Below are positions 35,860-48,624 of a DNA stretch of 64,000 nt, in pieces. The stretch spans positions 21,755,045 to 21,819,044 of the forward strand of contig NC_069127.1 in NCBI RefSeq assembly GCF_026914265.1, read 5' to 3'. The notes under the pieces are model-generated. The model saw only the letters and a program-made list of their open reading frames with translations. It had not been told where the DNA came from and did no database searches. Each line of letters opens with the position of its first letter. Within the stretch, counting starts at the first letter, position 1. The DNA is from Mya arenaria. Its lineage: Eukaryota; Mollusca; Bivalvia; Myida; Myidae. A program made the translations under genes and the position numbers.

Positions 35860-37050
35860 ATTATTTCACGCCTCAAATGTCACCATAAAACAGTTTTCAC
35901 GCACCTTTCAAGAAATAATGCTTCACTCTCCTCAGAACTACTTAAAGACCGATTTAACTATTAACATAATCTGAATCGCTGCGCAAATATCCATGAAAAC
36001 CACGGATTATCGCATATCCATACGCAATTATTTTCACCAAGCACAAAAGAGTTCCAGCAAAAATATATTTTTACTCAATTTTGTTTACCGGAGGTGGGAG
36101 AAAAAGCATCTTACATTCTCGGCCATGGAAGATAGTTATAGTCTTTTGTCTTTAATTACAAGAAAATTTTATAGTATGCAATTTCATCGAACGTCTTGGT
36201 TTTACTAGTATACGCGCAACTTAATCTTTCTAAAACTATGATACATTTCTGCGTGTAAAGGCCAAAAGTTTCTAGTCGTATTGTTATTTAAACAAAGTTG
36301 GGGTGCCAGTGGTTCTTGTTAAATGGATGGAATGTTTTGAAACCCTCGAGCGTCACATCCCTTTGATCTATACCCGAGTTATCGATGCAAAAATGTGTTC
36401 AAAAATGCGTTATATATTGTTTGTTAAAATATATTCGACATACTTCTATCATACATTATGCTGTATGAACTTCCCATACTTCCATCGCAGGTGAATCAGA
36501 TTTCGGTACAGTCTTTCCTATCGAATCGTTACTTTTGAGATTAAATAGTTTGAGTCCTCCGCTTTCTTTTTGTTTATATGGTAGGAAGATATCACTGCTT
36601 GAAATTAAATAATATATTTTAGTTTCTTTATGATGCCCTATTCATGCATTTCATTAAATAATAAATAGTAGACCACGGAAAATGACAGTTAAAATGAAAA
36701 TTGATAATGTTCGCTAAATGTAATGAATACAATGTGAATACCAGGTGGCGATATTTAAGGTTGCAAGAGGAAATCGTATTTTGTCAAACTGACCATTCAG
36801 CGTAGGACAGTCAAACTGATCAGACATAGCTATAATTATATAATACTAAATCTCGACGGATTAGTCTGGAGGTAAAGATACTTCCTTGTTTAAAGTTGGA
36901 TTGTATTACGTTACCTTTATAGCGTTAAGTGTTCAGGGATAGTCTTGTATTACATAGCTGATATGCATGAAACGACCCTATGTATTCGTTAACTGTTCGT
37001 TTGCTTTATCATAATGATAGGAAGGGTAAACAGGGCAGTAAATAAGTCAA
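35860..37050. other. Upstream flank of the TNFR/EGF receptor gene
   Basis: AT-rich; short open frames at 35993-36208 and 36303-36494 have no recognisable domain. No promoter motif can be supported. Confidence 0.4.
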
Positions 37051-37051
37051 A

Positions 37052-37448
37052 ATGTTTGTTCACTTGGCTTTAATAGTTTGGTATCTACATGTTTATAAAG
37101 TTATTGGATTAAATACCTCGTGTTGTGATTCGTATCATCTGAAGAGGCAGAACGGAGAGTTATGGACCTGTGGAAATTGTCACCCGGGATATCATTTCGC
37201 TGATGACTGTGAATTCAATGGAGGAAGCGCTAAATGTTCTCCTTGTTCAGATGGTTATTTTATGGAAACCAGAAATGTTTTCAGGGCATGTAGACCGTGT
37301 AAAAATAGCTGTCCCCACAACACGATTATCGATTTTAACTGTAGCTCCACATCGGATCTTAAATGTGGGTGTTCAAACGATAAATATCTCGACAAGGATG
37401 TATGCGTTAGAAAAACAAAATGTCAACCGGGCTATGGCGTAAGCGGAA
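37052..37448 (+). CDS. TNFR/EGF composite receptor, exon 1: signal peptide and TNFR-type cysteine-rich repeats
   Basis: The ATG (context aaaATG) opens a signal peptide (MFVHLALIVWYLHVYKVIG), followed by about 110 cysteine-rich residues. Motifs such as CGNCHPGYHFADDC, CSPCSDGYFMETRN and CRPCKNSCPHNTIIDFNCSS are the spacing of TNF-receptor cysteine-rich domains. The donor is chosen at 37449 (GGAA then gtatgt) because it gives phase 1, and then makes CQPGYGVSG-T-TAEGDTKCDSC across the next junction, a natural TNFR repeat. The nearer GT at 37439 would put exon 2 out of frame. The full visible gene has eight exons (318 codons to 62462): this one, 41118, 42866, 43624, 45676, 46191, 53173 and 62419. 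Sequons are NTS and NCS. Ligand unknown. Confidence 0.85.
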
Positions 37449-38760
37449 GTATGTATACGTATATGTACGACGAAATTAAATAAGTTAAGCACTTATAAAT
37501 TAATTCCTTTTTGAATTGCACAATAAACGACGTTCTATAAAGTGTATCTCACTGTATCTTTAATAATTTAAACAGACATGTCAATATGTAAAATAACATT
37601 TCATGGCTGTTTCTCACAATATACAATAACCTCAAATGATTTCGAAAAACATGAAGGAGAAAGAACAAACAGGTTGTTTACGTTAAAACATCCCGAGGCT
37701 AAGAACGGACAGTTTGAACTTAAAATATGTTAACACAGCGTATTTTAAACCTTTTTATTGTATATTAAAACTATAACTGAAATGACACATAAAAGTGTGT
37801 AAACGAGATGTTAATTATCCGAAACGGTCGTACTTGTATAGAATTGATTTTAAATTAAAATCAAGTTAGTATGTATTATCAAAACTCGTTTATCTACGTC
37901 CATGCAACCAATTTGTTTTGTATCTCGATAATCTACGTGATCTATTGTTCTTTTGTACTCTATGCAGGTGTAACGTTTTATCAACTGACTGATAATAACT
38001 TACACACTTTATACTTTCGATTATGTTGCATGTTTGTTATTGTGATAGAAAATATATCGTACTAGGGGTTAAAAAATAAAAGCCTTGAACATTTTAACAT
38101 GAACTTATTCATACAATTTTGTTTCCAACGGGTGAAGAAAACACACGATACTTTGGAAGGCAAGACAAAAGGGTCACTCTAGTTAATCGAAATTTGTAAA
38201 GAATAAAAACGTGCGTGCATATTTCATTGGAAAATGTCTAAAACAGATGTCTGTATATATCATATCTGAATTGAGCAAGGCTGAGAAAACAAATAATGAA
38301 TTGTGATTAAGTTCGAAATTATTATTTAACTGTTAACATGATGTTTGTTAAATTCATTTATAATTCGAAATAATTAAAGGTATTTTAAAAAATAAAGAAC
38401 TCATTGTTTACATTCTTCTGCTGTATTGGGCTTAATAAAAGCATTATTTGTATTTTCAATTTAAATCTGAGCAACACATTGTTTTAAATTGAACAGTTTT
38501 TAACTGGTCTTGGTTTTGCTATTTTTCAAAGAGCTGTTCTGCAGATGTAGTGCCAGAGTTGCATGGCTACATATAATTCATTGAATCCCTTTATGTTAAC
38601 AATATAAATAATTGTGTAAATGTTTGGCCATGATTTACCATCATATTTGAATGGAATTGGGTTCAGTTCATTCGAGTTAAATTATAATCACTCTTGTGTG
38701 GTAAATTATATTTTTTTTCTTTTTTTAACATACGAATGCATCTATGTATTTTATCAAATT
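37449..38760 (+). other. Intron 1 of the receptor gene, AT-rich part
   Basis: No recognisable feature before the interspersed repeat at 38763. Confidence 0.4.
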
Positions 38761-38762
38761 CA

Positions 38763-40545
38763 TACTTGCTTTATTATCCCCTGCCGAATCGAAGGTTTCG
38801 GGAGGGGGATATTGTTTTGACGTTGTCCGTCCGTCCGTCATTTCGTCCGTCATTCCGTCCGTCCGTTCGTCCGTCCGGCACTATATCTTGGTAGGCATTG
38901 ATCAGAAAATGTTCAAAATTGGTCAGAATGTTTCCCTTGATCTAATCTCGACCACTTGAAAAAGAAGGTCAAACGGGGTCAAACACTAGGTCAATAGGTC
39001 AAATCTTAGAAAAATCATTGGAACACACTAGAGGCATTATACATGGTCAAATATTCATGAAACTGAAACAAAATGTTTTCCTTGATGAACTCTTGGCTGT
39101 AAAAAAACTGGGTCATATATCATCGAAAATTAGGTCACTAGGTCAAATCTTAGAAAAATATTGTCCGGAACTATATCATGGAAATGATTGATAAAGTAAT
39201 GTTCAAAATTGGTCATGATGTACCCCTGAATGATAAATGGACCACTGGGGGCCATAACATACTAGAGGCATAATACATGGTCAAATATTCATAAGCTTTA
39301 ATCAGAATGTTTTCCTTAATGAAATCTTGGACTTATTTAAAACTGGGTCACATATGATCGAAAATAAGGTCACTAGGTCAAATCTTTGGAAATTTTTTCC
39401 TCCGGAATGGAAATGATTGGTCGGATTATGTTCAAACTTGGTCATGATGTACCCCTAGATAAAATATGGACCGCTTGTAAAAGTGGGGCATATGGGGTCA
39501 AAACCTAGGTCATTAGGTCAAATCTCAGAAAAATCATTGAAACACATTAGAGGCATTATGTATTGTCTAATATTCATGAAACTTGATCAGAATGTTTTCC
39601 TTAAAGAATTCCTAGACATGTTTTTACTGGGTCACATGTGAGGAAAAGTTCGGTCACTAGGTCAAATCTTTCAAAATTCTTGCCTGAAACTATTTTATGG
39701 TGGTGATTGATTGGATTATGTTCCAACATGGTCAGAATGTTCTCTTGGGTTAAATTTCGACTGCGTTTTAAAAGTGGGTCATTTAATCAAAAACAAGGTC
39801 AATAGGTCAAATCTTAAAAAATAAATTGGGAACACACTAGAAGCAATCTAATATTCATTAAACTTAATCAGACTGTTTTCTTTTATTGTTGTTGAACAGT
39901 TCAAAACTGGGTCACATGGGGTCAGAAACCAGGTTAGTAAGTGAAATCTTTGAAAATTTGTGTCCCGAACCAAACATTAGTATAGAATAGTAAGTTATGT
40001 TCAAATTTGGTCAGAATGTTTGCCTTAATGGAATCTTACAAGAGTTTTAAAATTGGTCATATGGGGTCAAAAACTAGGTCGCTAGGTTTTATCTTAAAGA
40101 AATCTTGGGAACACTCTAGAGGCAATACATCTGCTTTTTTTCCATGAAACTTAATCAGAATGTTTGCCTCGATGGAATCTTGGAATAGATTGAAACTAGT
40201 TGGTCATGTGGGGTCAAAAATGAGGTTACTGGGTCAAATCTTAAAAAAACCTTGTGGACACTCTAGAGGTTATATATTTTGCAATATATCTGGACCAATC
40301 TTCATGAAACTTGAACAGAATGTTTGCCTTGGTGAACTCTTAGATGAGTTTGGAAATGGGTAACATGGAGTTATAAACTAGCTTTCTTGGTCAATTCTAA
40401 ATGCTACATTTTATACAATATTTATTTTTTTCAAACAGTTGCAATCAAACTCAAACTCATATATATATTTCACCAACAATTGATTTCCATTCCTTGACTT
40501 AGCCCAATCCGGCGGGGGATATCAATTCAACGAATTTGCTTGTTT
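38763..40545. repeat. Bivalve-type interspersed repeat: TCCGTCCG block plus GGTCAAA-phrase tandem units
   Basis: It begins 'cccctgccgaatcgaaggtt' and a TCCGTCCGTCC-rich block (38825-38880). At least five degenerate units of roughly 230-290 bases follow, each with 'ggtcactaggtcaaatctt', 'acactagaggcattatac', 'atgaaacttgatcagaatgt' and 'aaactgggtcacatg'. It closes with 'aatccggcgggggatatc', echoing the opening 'gggagggggatat'. Similar phrases are abundant in bivalve genomes (from memory). There is no coding potential. It fills part of the first receptor intron. Confidence 0.8.
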
Positions 40546-41117
40546 AAGTTGAAATGAAGAGGGCAACGAAATTGTCATACATGTATTCGTACAATGTATA
40601 CAATAGTATTGTAGATGTTTATTTCAAGAAATTGTCAACTGCAGCAAAATTGTTTGTTATTTAAAATGGGTTGAAATACTTCCAAGTTGCATTAACTTAT
40701 ATGGCAAACATTTCCCTATCACTATGTATGTTTGATTTAGTCATTAAGTATACTTTATCTATAAAGTGTCGGGCAATAACACTTTAGCGCCTGCGTTCAT
40801 ATTAATAATATAAGAAAGGAAACGATCCATCGCAGACATTTAGGTATTTTCTTTACATTGATTAAATCGGACGAACTTTTTTCATGCATGTTATATAATG
40901 AAAGGGACATCAGCCATGCGAAATATTGCCACATATAGAACATTATTACAAAGCGTGCAATGTCTAGTCATAAGCGAAAAAATATTCGACTTAATAACTC
41001 TTGCATTCACCGTTTATAACATTTAATTTGTGATAATTACAACTTAATTGATGAATGCAATTGATCTGTAAACTGTTTTTGTTTTGGTAATAACGCTGTG
41101 ATATCCTTCCGTTTTAG

Positions 41118-41204
41118 CCACTGCTGAAGGAGATACGAAATGCGACAGCTGCCCGGAAGGAACAGTCTCACCGAATTATTCCTTTGACGAAAAATGCATG
41201 CCTG
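41118..41204 (+). CDS. Receptor exon 2: last TNFR-type repeat
   Basis: An 87-base exon, acceptor ccttccgttttag and donor (CCTG then gtaagt), phase 1 in and out. It reads TAEGDTKCDSCPEGTVSPNY and SFDEKCMP, completing the repeat that starts in exon 1 (CQPGYG...CDSCPEGTVS...C). This is the classic C-x2-C-x-x-G-T-x-S TNFR spacing. It contains one sequon, NYS. Sequence overlapping it in other frames is shadow. Confidence 0.85.
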
Positions 41205-42865
41205 GTAAGTTATTTACATAAAACGCCTCGCCAAGGGGGTAATGTTATTTTTTTTATTGCGGCCATAATGAAAACAACAATAAAAAATGTCCACACCGCC
41301 AGTGACGTTCAACGACAGTTGAAGAACGCGACGCGAATGCTTGTTACTGTGAACATATTCGTCATGTCTCGTCGTCTTCGCAGGTAAACGTTTGTACCAA
41401 GTTAATCTTAACATCAGCGTATTTGTTGTATAACAAAATACGAGGACATCTGGCTGATGATCCCCCATTATCATATGTACATTTCACCAACACATCGCAA
41501 ATGATCATATAATAGTTAACAAATGCTCGATTTTATTTAGGATAATCTAATGAAAGCTCCAGCTCGGAAAAGCCAAAATTCAAGTCTATATTACCAATGA
41601 CTTTCAAGTGACACACATACTCATCATTATGCCTTATTACCAACACATTTGAGGATAATAACCCTAATAGGTGGCAAGTTTAGTCCCAGAAAGCCCAGAA
41701 AGTCAATATACAGGGCAATTTGTTCCGCGTGTTATCCATACACCTGCAGATATGAGTATTGAACTGTACACGCCGTCATTGCATGATGAACATAATTATT
41801 TATCATGATATTTTTAAATCCAAAATTCTTACTTAAGTGACATCCAAGACAAGCCCGTTCACCTACGGACATGCGTCTTGCTCGAAATGCGATGTCATCT
41901 CACTTTAACTAGGTGCCAATTTTTATTTTACATTTTAATTCTACTCTGCCAGGACAAGTTACAGTCCGGATATTATGTCAAAACAATAATCCTTAACAAT
42001 GACGAGTGTGACTTTTGATATGCTACATGCACGAAACCCTCGATTTGATTGACACCATGAACTATCAAATATTCCCGATGATCACCGTCACTTGCCGAAC
42101 GACATATTTACAATTGTTAACGATATGCTGGTGCATTTAATCTTATCCTTTCGAATGTGATCAAAAGCCATAATACGACTGCGGCTTAAGAAAAACGTTT
42201 AAAGACAAGGTGTGCATGTGTTACATAAAATGATCTTAGAATTTTTTGTTAATACTATGATGCCTTCACAAGTTAGAAACTTGTATTCATCAACGATGTG
42301 TGGAAAATTGTACAAATATATAAATAAAATGAAACATTGCAAGATTTGACTGCAACTTTAAGTATCTTGCTTTAAAAGCTCTTGTTTTTGTTAAATAACT
42401 GTTCTGTACCTACTTGTCACACAAGCTTAGCGTATGAACAAGTAGGAACATATGAGTGTCAATATTATATCATGTGGTACTTGTAGGATTTGGGACATCG
42501 AGCATGAATTTAATTTTGTCCCTCACATCTAAGACGAAGGTGGCCTATGATATAACTAACATTGAATATTTTTATCGATATTATGATTTCATGGAAATAT
42601 GATACTATGTTGAGCTTATATAATTTACATCAACTTAACTTAATCCCATTAATTGACAGTAAAGCTAATGTATTCAGTTTGTCTGTTTGTGGTGTTTGTA
42701 TTTGTGTATGTAGTGTTTATATGTTTGTATCTCTACTTCATTGCTCATGCCTTGTGTCCCTTAACAAGGTTTATTTTTGAATGTTCGACTAATGGACTCG
42801 TCGCCATTTCCCATCGTATTATTAATAGAGATACTAAGTAAACAAAGCCAATTTTGAATTTCCAG
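41205..42865 (+). other. Receptor intron 2
   Basis: AT-rich; no other exon or recognised repeat. A slightly more GC-rich patch at 41270-41400 has short open frames but no domain. Confidence 0.4.
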
Positions 42866-42979
42866 ACACGGATGACTGTGCGCCAATGCCTTGTATGAAC
42901 AACGGGACATGTATAGATTTAGTGGACGACTTTAATTGCACATGCCCTCGAGGAATCTCCGGTCGAAGATGTGAACATG
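42866..42979 (+). CDS. Receptor exon 3: EGF-like domain 1
   Basis: A 114-base exon, acceptor gaatttccag, donor (CATG then gtaagc), phase 1 at both ends. It encodes [20 protein letters not shown] and [18 protein letters not shown], a complete six-cysteine EGF module. The DTDDC start and the Asp/Phe pattern in [12 protein letters not shown] resemble calcium-binding EGF domains, although the usual Asn/Gln and Tyr/Phe pattern is only partly kept. Sequons are NGT and NCT. A phase-1 symmetrical exon per EGF module is the standard shuffled arrangement. Confidence 0.92.
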
Positions 42980-43623
42980 GTAAGCCAAAACAAACTTTTC
43001 CATATTTTGATTTTGAACAGCTTGCTGTTTTACCTATGTTCGGTTTACTTCTTATTTATTTCAAGCGTTGTGATCTCGGTTAAACTCCAGTGATCTATTT
43101 TTTGACTGATCACTCAAAGGCGGTTATAAACATTCATTGATAAACAAATGAATGTAAACTGGGTCTGTTGTTTTGAGTTGTAGTAAGTGTCGTAGAGTGT
43201 ATTTTGTGTTTTGATATGTGTTCCTTTAAAAACAAACCCATTGCTAAGCATTTGACTATTGGGGGTTTCGTCCCTGTAGATTGTATTCTATTATCATAAA
43301 ATCAAATTGCGTTTCAATGAAATATCCATAGTGCATACACTAGATATGATTTGTCCCATAGGTCATGCTCTAATCAGGTTTAAATGATTTAATTTCTGAG
43401 ATTTGTATATGCCTGTATTATAATTAAAACTACAGAGACAAGCTAAGTAGCCAAACATTTGAAGTCAAACAATTGTTGTAAAGTGCATTGCATTTGAAAA
43501 TTTTCACATTTTACCTTATGGTGTACATTTTATATCAATATTTTTGATATACCTTTGACACGCAATGTTTTAATCGTTTTCATAGCTTTATATGCAATTT
43601 AATAAAATGAGGACAATACGTAG
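42980..43623 (+). other. Receptor intron 3
   Basis: AT-rich, no feature recognised. Confidence 0.4.
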
Positions 43624-43752
43624 GTACTGGCTGTGATTCTCAACCTTGTCAAAATGGAGGACGATGTATACCGGAAGGGATTTTACATCTCTGTGACTGT
43701 CCAGATGGCTTTAAAGGACCAAACTGCGAGGACACTTGTCCCACTTGTAAAA
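43624..43752 (+). CDS. Receptor exon 4: EGF-like domain 2
   Basis: A 129-base exon, acceptor aatacgtag, donor (TAAAA then gtaagg), phase 1 in and out. It encodes [20 protein letters not shown] and [20 protein letters not shown], then CK. The PCQNGGRC...[12 protein letters not shown] series is a textbook EGF pattern with six cysteines. The calcium-binding start is lacking. It has an extra CPTC pair at the C-terminal end, which may belong to the stalk. Confidence 0.92.
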
Positions 43753-45675
43753 GTAAGGGCTATTAAATAATACATTACACATTTTGCTAACAGTTGTTTA
43801 TAGAAACAAGTCATTGTTCAAAGTCTTAAGCATGTATGCAAATGTGGAAAAGAAATAAAATGGTGATTGAAAAGTTTGATCTCATAACATAGAGTTGCCT
43901 TCTGCTGACGTTAAACGATGACAATGCCCATATTAACCTTCTGATATACTTCACACATACCACAATGTGCCGTTAACTTTCTAATGCAACTTTATGTATT
44001 GATAAACTTTGTTTTCATTGGTTGCCACTATTACCATAAACGATTGAGAAATCATATTTCCTGCTAGGCCACTCGTAAACACGTACTTAATAGACTTGTT
44101 TTTGATATGATGGCTGTTTTATACTATTTCGGTCCTTGCGTGTATAATCAAAGTGGCCAACACACCAAAGCGAAAAATACTTGATCTATTGTTCTGGTCC
44201 TAATTTCTCGAAACTTCTTTAGCTTAAGTACAAGAAAGTACTAATTTTGTAAATTCATATGTTGCATCATAAAAATGTTTCATGACATATTTCCCGTTTT
44301 TGAAAAAAAGTTTTAGTACTCAAAATTTCAAATGAGTGACAAAGAAAATACGATACTTGACAATGAAAACAAAGGTAATCAATCGAGCATTTTTTTAAAA
44401 ACATCCACGATTTCTCATCACATTATTGGTATGTACAATTAGGTGAACATACATTCTACAAGACATCGAAATTCTTTCAACCCATTTCATCTAAATCGAT
44501 TGACTTTTCATTAACGCAAGCTACACAACACTTAATATAACAAAATCGAAAGACCTACCGTGCCGTTGTGGGTTACTCGAAGCTATATGCGGTACTCATC
44601 GGCTGGCGAAACATTTTGAGCGTAGGTGGCCGTGCAGGTTGAAAAGATAGCCGACGGTTCCTAATTACCATTATTTGTAAACAATCGAAACAATGAAAGT
44701 TATAAGGAATAGTTATATTCATTTGCCAATTCATTTATTTAACCAAATAATTATTCTTGAATATTTATTCTTGCCGTACCACTTGTAAACAATTGCGAAC
44801 AACAGATGATAATGATGTGATGGCGCTTTTGTTTCTAGTACATAACATAGCCGAGAATTAGTTAGCGTTTTGTAGTATCCCGCAGTAATATCACGCAATT
44901 ACGCATGCGCTCTCTTGAATAAGTACCGTGTGAAAACACGACTTGTTCAAGAAGCAGCTAAATTTAAGAGCTAATTTTGAGTATTTAGGTGGTATCTAAG
45001 GGATTCTTTTGAATGATCAAGATTAGATATGGCTGATGTTATCAGGCAAACAACAACATAACTTATGTCGAAGTTGATTTATGTATATCTGAGTGTGTTT
45101 ATATGTGTCTATGCTGCCCCTGTGTGTGTGTATGGTTGGAGGTGGTTGTAATATGCCGTTTTAAGTATTATAGTTGTTACATATTGTTTGCGTCCATTTA
45201 CGTGTTCTGAATTTTACCGCAGACGAAAATGCAAATGCTAATTTAAGAATATTTTTTTTTCATTTTAGAAACAATATAATGCTATTTACCAAATGTCGAA
45301 TTACAAAACACTTAAGTACATATCAAAGAACGAGCATTAAATAATGTTATATATTTGACACATTGCGATCTTTTGTACATTCTTTTTTTACCATGGAATC
45401 ACGACGGGAAGATTCATGTGAATTTATTTTCTAAATTTGCCAAACCACTCACCAGATCAACTTTCTTTGTTTTATACAGTTTTTAGGGTGTCAGCAAATA
45501 AATATACAGTTATTTGATGATCTGGTTAACACATTAAGAAGCTTGAAGAAATTCAACGAAGTAACAGTGACACCAATCTAAGATAAACGAAATTCCGGTT
45601 ATTGTTTCGTCAGTGATGCTTAAACATTCTTGATTGTGTGGCTGTTTTTATTTTAAAATGTGTTTTGTATTTCAG
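43753..45675 (+). other. Receptor intron 4
   Basis: AT-rich. A locally GC-richer patch at about 44550-44665 does not encode a recognisable domain. No other exon found. Confidence 0.4.
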
Positions 45676-45759
45676 GCAGTGAGCACGTTACCGTTATTAT
45701 CGTCCTTGCAGTTCTCTTCTCTCTATGTGCGATTGTTGTTATCGTTCTTGGCGTGCTTG
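45676..45759 (+). CDS. Receptor exon 5: transmembrane segment
   Basis: An 84-base exon, acceptor tgtatttcag, donor (CTTG then gtaagc), phase 1 in and out. Joined to exon 4 it reads S-SEHVTVIIVLAVLFSLCAI and continues VVIVLGVL. About 24 strongly hydrophobic residues follow SEH, so this is a single-pass type I membrane anchor. It is followed by the basic exon at 46191 on the cytoplasmic side. Confidence 0.9.
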
Positions 45760-46190
45760 GTAAGCTTGTTTATTATAAATAAGACACACTGTAACCTGCA
45801 AGTTAAAGTATTAACTTTACAAATGACTGTTTAAAGGCACACGGTTAAATGCTGTACAGACACCAAACGAAAGCCGCGCAGTTCAAATCAATAAATAGTA
45901 ATACTAGTTTTGGTTTCCATTTTACTACCTTGGATCATTCGTCGAAAGCTAACAGGAAATCGCTCTAGTATTTAACTGGTTAACAATATCTCAACAACTC
46001 CTATAATTGATTAGTAATAATAAAGATAACATTAAAGCCTGATCGGGACCAGCACTAACATCGGGCGATAATATAAGGTAAAAGATAACTATTTAAACTA
46101 ATGACAGTAGAGTTTTTCAAATGCATTTCGAGACAGATTTACGGAGTATCAAAAATACATACACCCTGCAAAAGTTTAATTTCTTTTTAG

Positions 46191-46241
46191 CATGGCAATT
46201 AAGAACAAAGTCGAAGCGAGGAAATGCGGCAAATATTGAAG
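46191..46241 (+). CDS. Receptor exon 6: basic juxtamembrane tail
   Basis: A 51-base exon, acceptor ttctttttag, donor (GAAG then gtacgt), phase 1 in and out. It reads A-WQLRTKSKRGNAANIE. Six Lys/Arg residues directly after the membrane segment fit the positive-inside rule. Together with the phase match this supports the exon despite its small size. Confidence 0.8.
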
Positions 46242-46548
46242 GTACGTGCAACATGTTATGTATCATAAGAACTCCAAATGAGTTATACTTAACAAAATTT
46301 CAAATGAGCTTGTAATTCTTATATGTGTCTTAAACAGCAAACAAATTTCGTATATATTGGCACAATAATACAAAATCCATTATCCAGCATTATATTATTG
46401 GATAAGTTTTGGCAAAGAATCCTCATATGCCGTAATTTATCCGAAAACCCGTTTTTTAACTGAGTTTGATCACCTGCAACAGTGTCATGAGATAACCTTC
46501 GCTTGGGGCATAGAATTCAACCATTGTCCCAATAACTTGACTAAGGTA

Positions 46549-47300
46549 GCTCGATGTCGAAGACCATATTTGATGGTGCAAACCTTCAAAAACCTAGTGT
46601 TACTACTACACAAACGATTTGCAAGACGTGCATTCGGTTTATAAAAACGCTAAGAAATGTTACACAAAATACTTTGGTTTACAAGGTCAAAGTCATTGAC
46701 AAAAAGAGTAAAACTGTGGATGATTTATTAAGATATATAAAGGGAGACCCTTACGGAACTGTGTTAGGCATACATATTGCAAAACGATTAAGCAAAGCAG
46801 ATTCCATGACGAAAACTCTTTGAATTTGCCCCGTTTTACCTCATTATATGAACGGAAAGACGGTAAAGGTAGTCACGATTTAAGTTGCCTAATTTATGTT
46901 CCATAAAATAAAGGTTACACTTTTCAAAACATTTTCATTAGTGAAATCGCACTCTTATACTCGTGTTTTTGGTAAATCTGTTTTGATCTCTAATACTCTA
47001 TCTCTATGGCACAAAATCTAGGAAATTTTACCTCCATAATCATTTCACATATTAAAACTCCAGCCTTTAATGCAGACAAGACAGGTGGTTTGTGCCTGAA
47101 GTCGCCAACTTGGTTCTTAATGTGTAAATACATTACGTAGGAACATGTCTTGGTAGCTAGCCACTGTAACAAGGCTTTAGTGTTATAAGTTGTATATTAG
47201 TCGGGTTCAAACTAGTTATGGTTCTTGTTTATAATTTCCCTTTCTTTATGAGCTGAGACGGTGAAAAGGTTCAACATCTGGATGAAAAAGCTCAGGACTT
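46549..47300. repeat. Duplicated intron/exon block, copy 1 (contains dead tail exon)
   Basis: This block matches about 52440-53240: 'ttgatggtgc' (46570 and 52449), 'ttactactacacaa' (46598 and 52480), 'tgcattcggttta' (46629 and 52505). The exon neighbourhood 'ataatttccctttc' (47230) matches 'ttaatttcctttc' (53158). The 89-codon open frame at 46554-46823 is not preserved in the other copy, so it is not a gene. Confidence 0.8.
47253..47290 (+). pseudogene. Dead copy of the receptor exon at 53173-53220
   Basis: It aligns with the functional exon ('gaaaaggttcaacatctgga' here against 'gaaaaaggtcaacagcctga' there). The donor, gtaagg in the working copy, is ctcagg here, and the acceptor context has lost its cag. 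It is therefore predicted not to be spliced in. Confidence 0.65.
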
Positions 47301-47337
47301 TTATGTTTTCAGAATAATGTTTGAATTATATCACCAA

Positions 47338-48110
47338 TTATGGTTTCTTTCACTAATTTCAGCCAAACATCAATCATTTACTTATTAACCTTATTAAATA
47401 TAAAACGACTGTATAGAAGTGGTCAATACCGATATTTATTAAAAACAAAATACACTCAATGGTTTCATTACTATGAAAAGATCACTAAATGAAATAAATT
47501 GGTAAATTGAGTCCGATCACTTATACATAGTTTCTTGAAGAACAAAAGTACATATTGCACAAACAACTGTTTTAAATGTTCATGAAACCGCCTCTTTCAA
47601 TCTGTACAACAATAATATCCGCTTAAACTATCACACGGAACGACACAAATACGTTCAATTGAAAAGATACAAACGTTATGAATATGTTCATAATTCAATT
47701 CATATTCCTAAAATATGCATACACACATAAACAAAACAATAAAGGTTTGGATGGATGGAAACCAGTATTCTGTTGTGTAATAGCCCGGTATACAACCTCG
47801 ATTGACCTCGATTGACAAAATTGTGTTTGTGTTCACCAAGGCGGACAAGTGGGTTTTCTTCGGGTTCTCCGGTTTCCCCCACAACACAAGACCACACCCT
47901 CGCGTAGAATCGTGCCAACGAGAGTGATAAATATAACGTTGTAATATATGGAAATAATCGTAATAACGTTTTATTCCGAACCTAAAAAAATAAATTTATA
48001 TTTTCGTTCACTAATTTCAGCCAAACATAAATCATATAATTATTAACATTACCAAATATAAAACAACGACTGTATAGGAGTGGTTAATACCGCTTAAGTA
48101 TATTCATCGA
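47338..48110. repeat. Local duplicated intron segments
   Basis: About 47347-47440 and 48006-48100 share 'cactaatttcagccaaacat', then 'attaac', 'aaatataaaac' and 'gactgtatag.agtggt.aat'. An insertion of retroelement-like sequence (about 47700-47940) separates them. Confidence 0.7.
47700..47940 (-). mobile_element. Retroelement-like fragment sharing a motif with the relic at 50660-51460
   Basis: A less AT-rich patch. 'aatagcccggtatacaacct' (47780) recurs at 51416, next to the gag-like relic. On the minus strand the frame reads FYARVWSCVVGETGEPEENP. The nucleotide phrase ggagaacccgaagaaaaccc resembles a widespread mollusc repeat core (from memory). It is probably a terminal or leader fragment of the same element. 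Confidence 0.4.
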
Positions 48111-48624
48111 GTGAAAAAGAACGGGAAAATTCATGTGAATATATTTCAATTACACAAATGTAAAGAAACTGACTTCTTGCATTGACCAGTTTCACGGAAA
48201 TAAATGTCTTTTGAAATATCAGACTTCCATCGACCATGGCATATTTGTTACACAATTTGCAAATCAGTTTAATAAATGAGATTTATAGCCTTAGATTTTG
48301 TTTTTGACCCAACTCCCTAATATTTTCATGTGAAGATTTTAAATTTGGATGAACTAGAAAGAGTCAATTTTCTTCCAAATGCCAATTTTGAAAACATCTG
48401 AAAAGTGTATATAAAGAATACTTTTTTAAATTATATTATTTAACAAAATACAGAATATAAATGGTATAATTGCGCCAAATCATACTAAAAATACGCTGTT
48501 AAATTAATTCGACCAAACCATGTAATATGAATTGACTTCATATTTATCTAACATATTCCCACAACAGAAAGCATTTACGCTATAAATAAACATGCACGGA
48601 CGCAATGCTCTACTAAATACGAAA

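Noticed and set aside
37439..37440. Alternative donor GT at 37439 for receptor exon 1
   Set aside because: It would give phase 0 and put the TNFR repeat of exon 2 out of frame; the donor at 37449 restores it.
38821..38885. TCCGTCCG block as a possible telomere-like or promoter element
   Set aside because: It belongs to the interspersed repeat that continues to 40545.
44550..44665. GC-richer patch in receptor intron 4
   Set aside because: No open frame with domain character or splice sites in either direction.
46554..46823. 89-codon frame MSKTIFDGANLQKPSVTTTQ...
   Set aside because: The paralogous block at 52440-52690 does not keep it open; intronic.
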